From: JBALVO01 sp036961445
GTDB taxonomy: Bacteria; Pseudomonadota; Gammaproteobacteria; Pseudomonadales; Halieaceae
Direction: 5' to 3'
Length of the DNA: 8,909 bases
Assembly (NCBI GenBank): GCA_036961445.1
Contig: JBALVO010000146.1
Coordinates: forward strand, 1-8,909
In this document: one piece after another, positions 6,734-8,909 of the stretch
Numbering within the stretch: the first letter of the stretch is position 1
How the letters are laid out: the number at the start of each line of letters is the position of its first letter
Notes under the pieces: generated by a model
Told to the model about the DNA's origin: nothing
Databases searched by the model: none
What the model saw: only the letters and a program-made list of their open reading frames with translations
Made by a program: the position numbers and the translations under genes

Positions 6734-7858
6734 TCAGTTATCGGAGCCATTGAAATCAGGATCATCCTCTGCCGCCGCAGCTTTGTCGGAATAGGCCAGC
6801 CAGCTCATGAAAAGCTGGTAGCCCACCGCGAGCAGGACTGCGCCTAAAAACAGGCCAACAATACCGGCCCAGACCATACCGCCGATGGCGCCGATCAGAA
6901 TCACCGGCATCGGTGCATCCACCCCGCGCCCGAGCAAAATAGGCTTGAGTATGTTATCTGACAAGCCAGCGACAATCAGGTAGATGGTAAAGATGGCATT
7001 AACGGTGGTGGAGCCATCACCGGCGGACCACAGCCAGATGATGACCGGCAGGGTAACCAACGTGGCCGGTAGCTGCAGGATACCCAGTACCAGAATGACG
7101 ATGGCCAATACGCCAGCAGCGGGAACGCCGGCAAACATCAACCCAAGGCCGATAAGCAGTGCCTGTATCAACGCCACACCCAGCACCCCGGTGGCTACGG
7201 AGCGGATCGTTGCGACAATCAATTGCCAAATTTCTGCGCCGCGCTCCGGCCGTGAGAAGCGGCCGAGAATACGCTTCATGGTTGCCTCAACCGATTCGCC
7301 ATAGGCCATTAATATGCCGGCCACGATCAGGGAGCCTAAAAACAGCAACACACCGCCGGCCGTACTGGCTGCCGCCGTGAGGCCGCGCTTGGCCAGTTGG
7401 CCCAGCTCATCCTTATGTTCATGAATATAGGCAGGCAGATCCCGAGAGGCCGCACTCCAGCCCGTATAGACTTTCTCACCGATAACAGGCCAATCCGCCA
7501 CGGATGCCTTGGGTGGTGAAAGGGTAAGCGTACCCGCTTCAAAATCTGCATAGCCCGCTTGTACCTGGGAGGCAAAGGAGCCACTCAACATCACGATCGG
7601 TGTGCCGATCAGCAGCAGTCCCGCCAACACCAGCACGGTGGCGCTGCGACCCTGGCGGCCGCCCATGCGCGCGGCGATGAGACTGTGCAGGGGTTGTAGC
7701 GCAATCGCCAGGATAAATGCCCACAGTATCAGACTGATAAAGGGGCTGACGATGCGTACGCACAGAATCACCAGGAAAATGACGATACCCAGCTTGAGGA
7801 AGAGATCCATCAGGTTTTCAGAAACTAGCTCACGTAAGTCTTTGTTGTCGATGCTCAT
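6734..7858 (-). CDS. AI-2E/PerM-family membrane transporter
   Basis: A 374-residue inner-membrane protein of the AI-2E transporter family (Pfam PF01594, formerly UPF0118). Hydrophobic segments are visible at about 20-40, 42-60, 73-93, 166-186, 222-243, 247-275, 286-300 and 317-350, with a soluble stretch at about 95-160 between the third and fourth. The conserved family signature DNILKPILLGRG lies at 301-312, followed by a PMPVILIGAIGGM helix. Members have been linked to autoinducer-2 export, Na+(Li+)/H+ antiport or unknown solutes, so the substrate is open. The C-terminus is acidic (EDDPDFNGSDN). The start has only a weak GAG-type ribosome-binding site. It lies 236 bp upstream of nrdJ on the same strand, but the regulatory sites between them make a shared operon unlikely. 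Confidence 0.92.
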   Translation of the reverse strand: MSIDNKDLRELVSENLMDLFLKLGIVIFLVILCVRIVSPFISLILWAFILAIALQPLHSLIAARMGGRQGRSATVLVLAGLLLIGTPIVMLSGSFASQVQAGYADFEAGTLTLSPPKASVADWPVIGEKVYTGWSAASRDLPAYIHEHKDELGQLAKRGLTAAASTAGGVLLFLGSLIVAGILMAYGESVEATMKRILGRFSRPERGAEIWQLIVATIRSVATGVLGVALIQALLIGLGLMFAGVPAAGVLAIVILVLGILQLPATLVTLPVIIWLWSAGDGSTTVNAIFTIYLIVAGLSDNILKPILLGRGVDAPMPVILIGAIGGMVWAGIVGLFLGAVLLAVGYQLFMSWLAYSDKAAAAEDDPDFNGSDN

Positions 7859-7867
7859 CAGTTGATC

Positions 7868-8122
7868 TCAGATTCGCTGGGGGCAATGCAATAGTGACCG
7901 AGAAACGCTATAGAATCCACCTGCCCTGTTGATGCCAGATGAACTGCCGACGTAGAGTGCTTCTTGCTCCTTCGCCCCGTGCGCCACACCGCCCTTCTCG
8001 ATCCACTCGCCCAGCAGAGCAAATACCTGCTCGGCACTGAACACAAACGCAGAGGCCCCGACGTAGAGGTAGTAGCGATGGGCGTCCAGTGACCCCCACA
8101 GTAGTTTTGCCGCCTCGGTCAT
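7868..8122 (-). CDS. Doubtful small gene, possibly frameshifted
   Basis: An 84-codon open frame ending nine bases before the AI-2E-type gene. The first part (ASAFVFSAEQVFALLGEWIEKGG and neighbours, about residues 23-45, read in parts) looks protein-like, but the end (SVSRSLLHCPQRI) does not. The other minus-strand frame over 7858-7950 reads QVDSIAFLGHYCIAPSESEIN and stops in a TGATG overlap with the next start, the usual layout of coupled genes. One indel near 7905-7930 would join the two into a protein of about 87 residues. No Shine-Dalgarno precedes the ATG at 8122, and a stop lies ten codons before it. I do not recognise a family. If this frame is not real, 7859-8326 is a 468-bp stretch without a gene. 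Confidence 0.3.
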   Translation of the reverse strand: MTEAAKLLWGSLDAHRYYLYVGASAFVFSAEQVFALLGEWIEKGGVAHGAKEQEALYVGSSSGINRAGGFYSVSRSLLHCPQRI

Positions 8123-8189
8123 AGGAGAGTGGACTAGGGCGGTGGCGTGAACTCACCTGACCTGATTACTTGCGCCCTGAATACTTAAT

Positions 8190-8217
8190 TTGTCAGTACC
8201 AAAAATTGTACTAATAT
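8190..8217 (+). promoter_or_regulatory. Candidate promoter with an inverted repeat in its spacer
   Basis: TTGTCA (8190-8195) and TAATAT (8212-8217), 16 bp apart, resemble a sigma-70 promoter (five of six and four of six matches). An inverted repeat AGTAC-N8-GTACT (8195-8199, 8208-8212) fills the spacer, as an operator would. Transcription would begin near 8224, leaving a leader of about 100 bases before the secreted-protein gene. The surrounding 8123-8326 is A+T-rich and I see nothing else in it. Confidence 0.4.
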
Positions 8218-8311
8218 TACATTACAGATGGGGAAATCACCTCATATATGACTTGCTCATGCGTTAATTGCTTCGAGAAAGGTTGGGGCTAGTTGTAACT
8301 TTAATCTATAG

Positions 8312-8318
8312 AAAGGAG
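8312..8318 (+). promoter_or_regulatory. Ribosome binding site fixing the start of the secreted protein
   Basis: AAAGGAG is eight bases from the ATG at 8327 but only two bases from the in-frame TTG at 8321. The ATG is therefore the likely start; it also gives a clean Lys-Arg-hydrophobic signal peptide. Confidence 0.85.
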
Positions 8319-8326
8319 ACTTGATT

Positions 8327-8902
8327 ATGAAAGCAATTAGATTATCACTGCTTTCGTTTATCGCGTTATGTGTTTCGACTACAAACGTGGCCGCATCTGA
8401 GGAATCTTATAAGGCTAAAATTCAACGTGCAATGAAGGCTGCACCTAGTAGCATATCTGCTGGAGCAACCATCAGGGATGTGGATGCTGAGTGGACTATT
8501 CTGCGTCACGGCGAGCCCGGCAATCACTGGACCTGCTTTCCAGGAGTTCCAGTTAACAGCGGTGATAAGCACCCCATGTGTAATGACGAAGTCTGGATGG
8601 ATTGGTTGTGGGCTGTCAAAGCATTGTTAGGGGGCGGCGATTGGACTTTTACAACTGAAACTATCGGTACTTCCTATATGCTGCGCGGTGATGCTCTGGT
8701 AAGTAATCAGAGCCCTGTCGCAACCGATCCATACAATGGAGACATGTGGGATCAGGAAGGTCCGCATATTATGATGTTGTTTCCTACTCGTGACGAAATT
8801 GCGCACTTGCCTCGAGACCCCAATGCTGGCGGCCCCTATGTAATGTGGGACGATTGGCCTCTTGTACATGTCATGATTCCTATGACAGATAGAGATAGAT
8901 GA
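8327..8902 (+). CDS. Secreted (periplasmic) protein of unknown function
   Basis: A 191-residue protein with a Sec-type signal peptide: basic start MKAIR, hydrophobic core about 6-18, and likely cleavage after A23 (NVAA|SEE). The mature protein has two cysteines, C70 (NHWTC) and C85 (HPMC), 15 residues apart, which could form a disulfide in the periplasm. It is rich in Trp, Met and Asp: VWMDWLWA (89-96), SYMLRG (116-121), GPHIMMLFP (145-153), GGPYVMWDDWP (168-178) and HVMIP (181-185). The pattern WTC...PMC.D.VWM.W, YML.G, GPHIM and GGPYVMW resembles a family of exported proteins in proteobacteria that I remember only as hypothetical. I assign no function. It appears to be a single-gene unit with its own promoter, in DNA that by eye is more A+T-rich than its neighbours. 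The gene is complete, ending seven bases before the window edge. Confidence 0.85.
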   Translation: MKAIRLSLLSFIALCVSTTNVAASEESYKAKIQRAMKAAPSSISAGATIRDVDAEWTILRHGEPGNHWTCFPGVPVNSGDKHPMCNDEVWMDWLWAVKALLGGGDWTFTTETIGTSYMLRGDALVSNQSPVATDPYNGDMWDQEGPHIMMLFPTRDEIAHLPRDPNAGGPYVMWDDWPLVHVMIPMTDRDR

Positions 8903-8909
8903 ATCTATA

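Noticed and set aside
8360..8371. Lipoprotein lipobox around C15 of the secreted protein
   Set aside because: The residue before C15 is Leu, not Gly, Ala or Ser, and a good signal peptidase I site follows at A23.

Overview
The window looks like chromosomal DNA of a free-living gammaproteobacterium. The support is indirect: a large adenosylcobalamin-dependent ribonucleotide reductase with a C-terminal zinc-ribbon tail, NrdR boxes, an FNR/Anr-type site, moderately high G+C and a LysR regulator divergent from a reductase gene. A marine lineage such as the Cellvibrionales/Halieaceae is my guess from overall protein character and is not demonstrated. Two runs of exactly 100 N show that this is a draft scaffold; both lie in the same gene.

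Layout, left to right: (1) an atypical short-chain dehydrogenase on + (36-800), whose usual Tyr and Lys catalytic positions are His and Met; (2) a HAD-family phosphatase on - (907-1650); (3) a LysR-type regulator on - (1756-2664), divergent from (4) a zinc-free NADPH-dependent MDR reductase of the CurA/prostaglandin-reductase type on + (2829-3827), with a perfect 8-9-8 inverted repeat containing a T-N11-A LysR core between them; (5) a strong GNRA-capped hairpin just after the reductase; (6) class II ribonucleotide reductase nrdJ on - (4003-6497), broken by two sequencing gaps; (7) its control region (about 6498-6733), holding two NrdR boxes 31 bp apart and an FNR/Anr/Dnr-like site; (8) an AI-2E/PerM-family membrane protein on - (6734-7858); (9) a doubtful small, possibly frameshifted gene on - (7868-8122); (10) a secreted protein of unknown function on + (8327-8902), preceded by an A+T-rich promoter region.

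Most genes appear to be independent units rather than one pathway. The clear functional couplings are LysR with the divergent reductase, and the nrdJ control region, where deoxynucleotide status (NrdR) and oxygen status (FNR/Anr type) seem to converge on an oxygen-independent reductase. I see no CRISPR array, transposase, integrase, tRNA, rRNA, toxin-antitoxin pair or recognisable defence system. I do not find a convincing new multi-gene system. The points most worth checking are the compound nrdJ promoter, the degenerate SDR active site, the two gaps in nrdJ, and the uncharacterised secreted protein.
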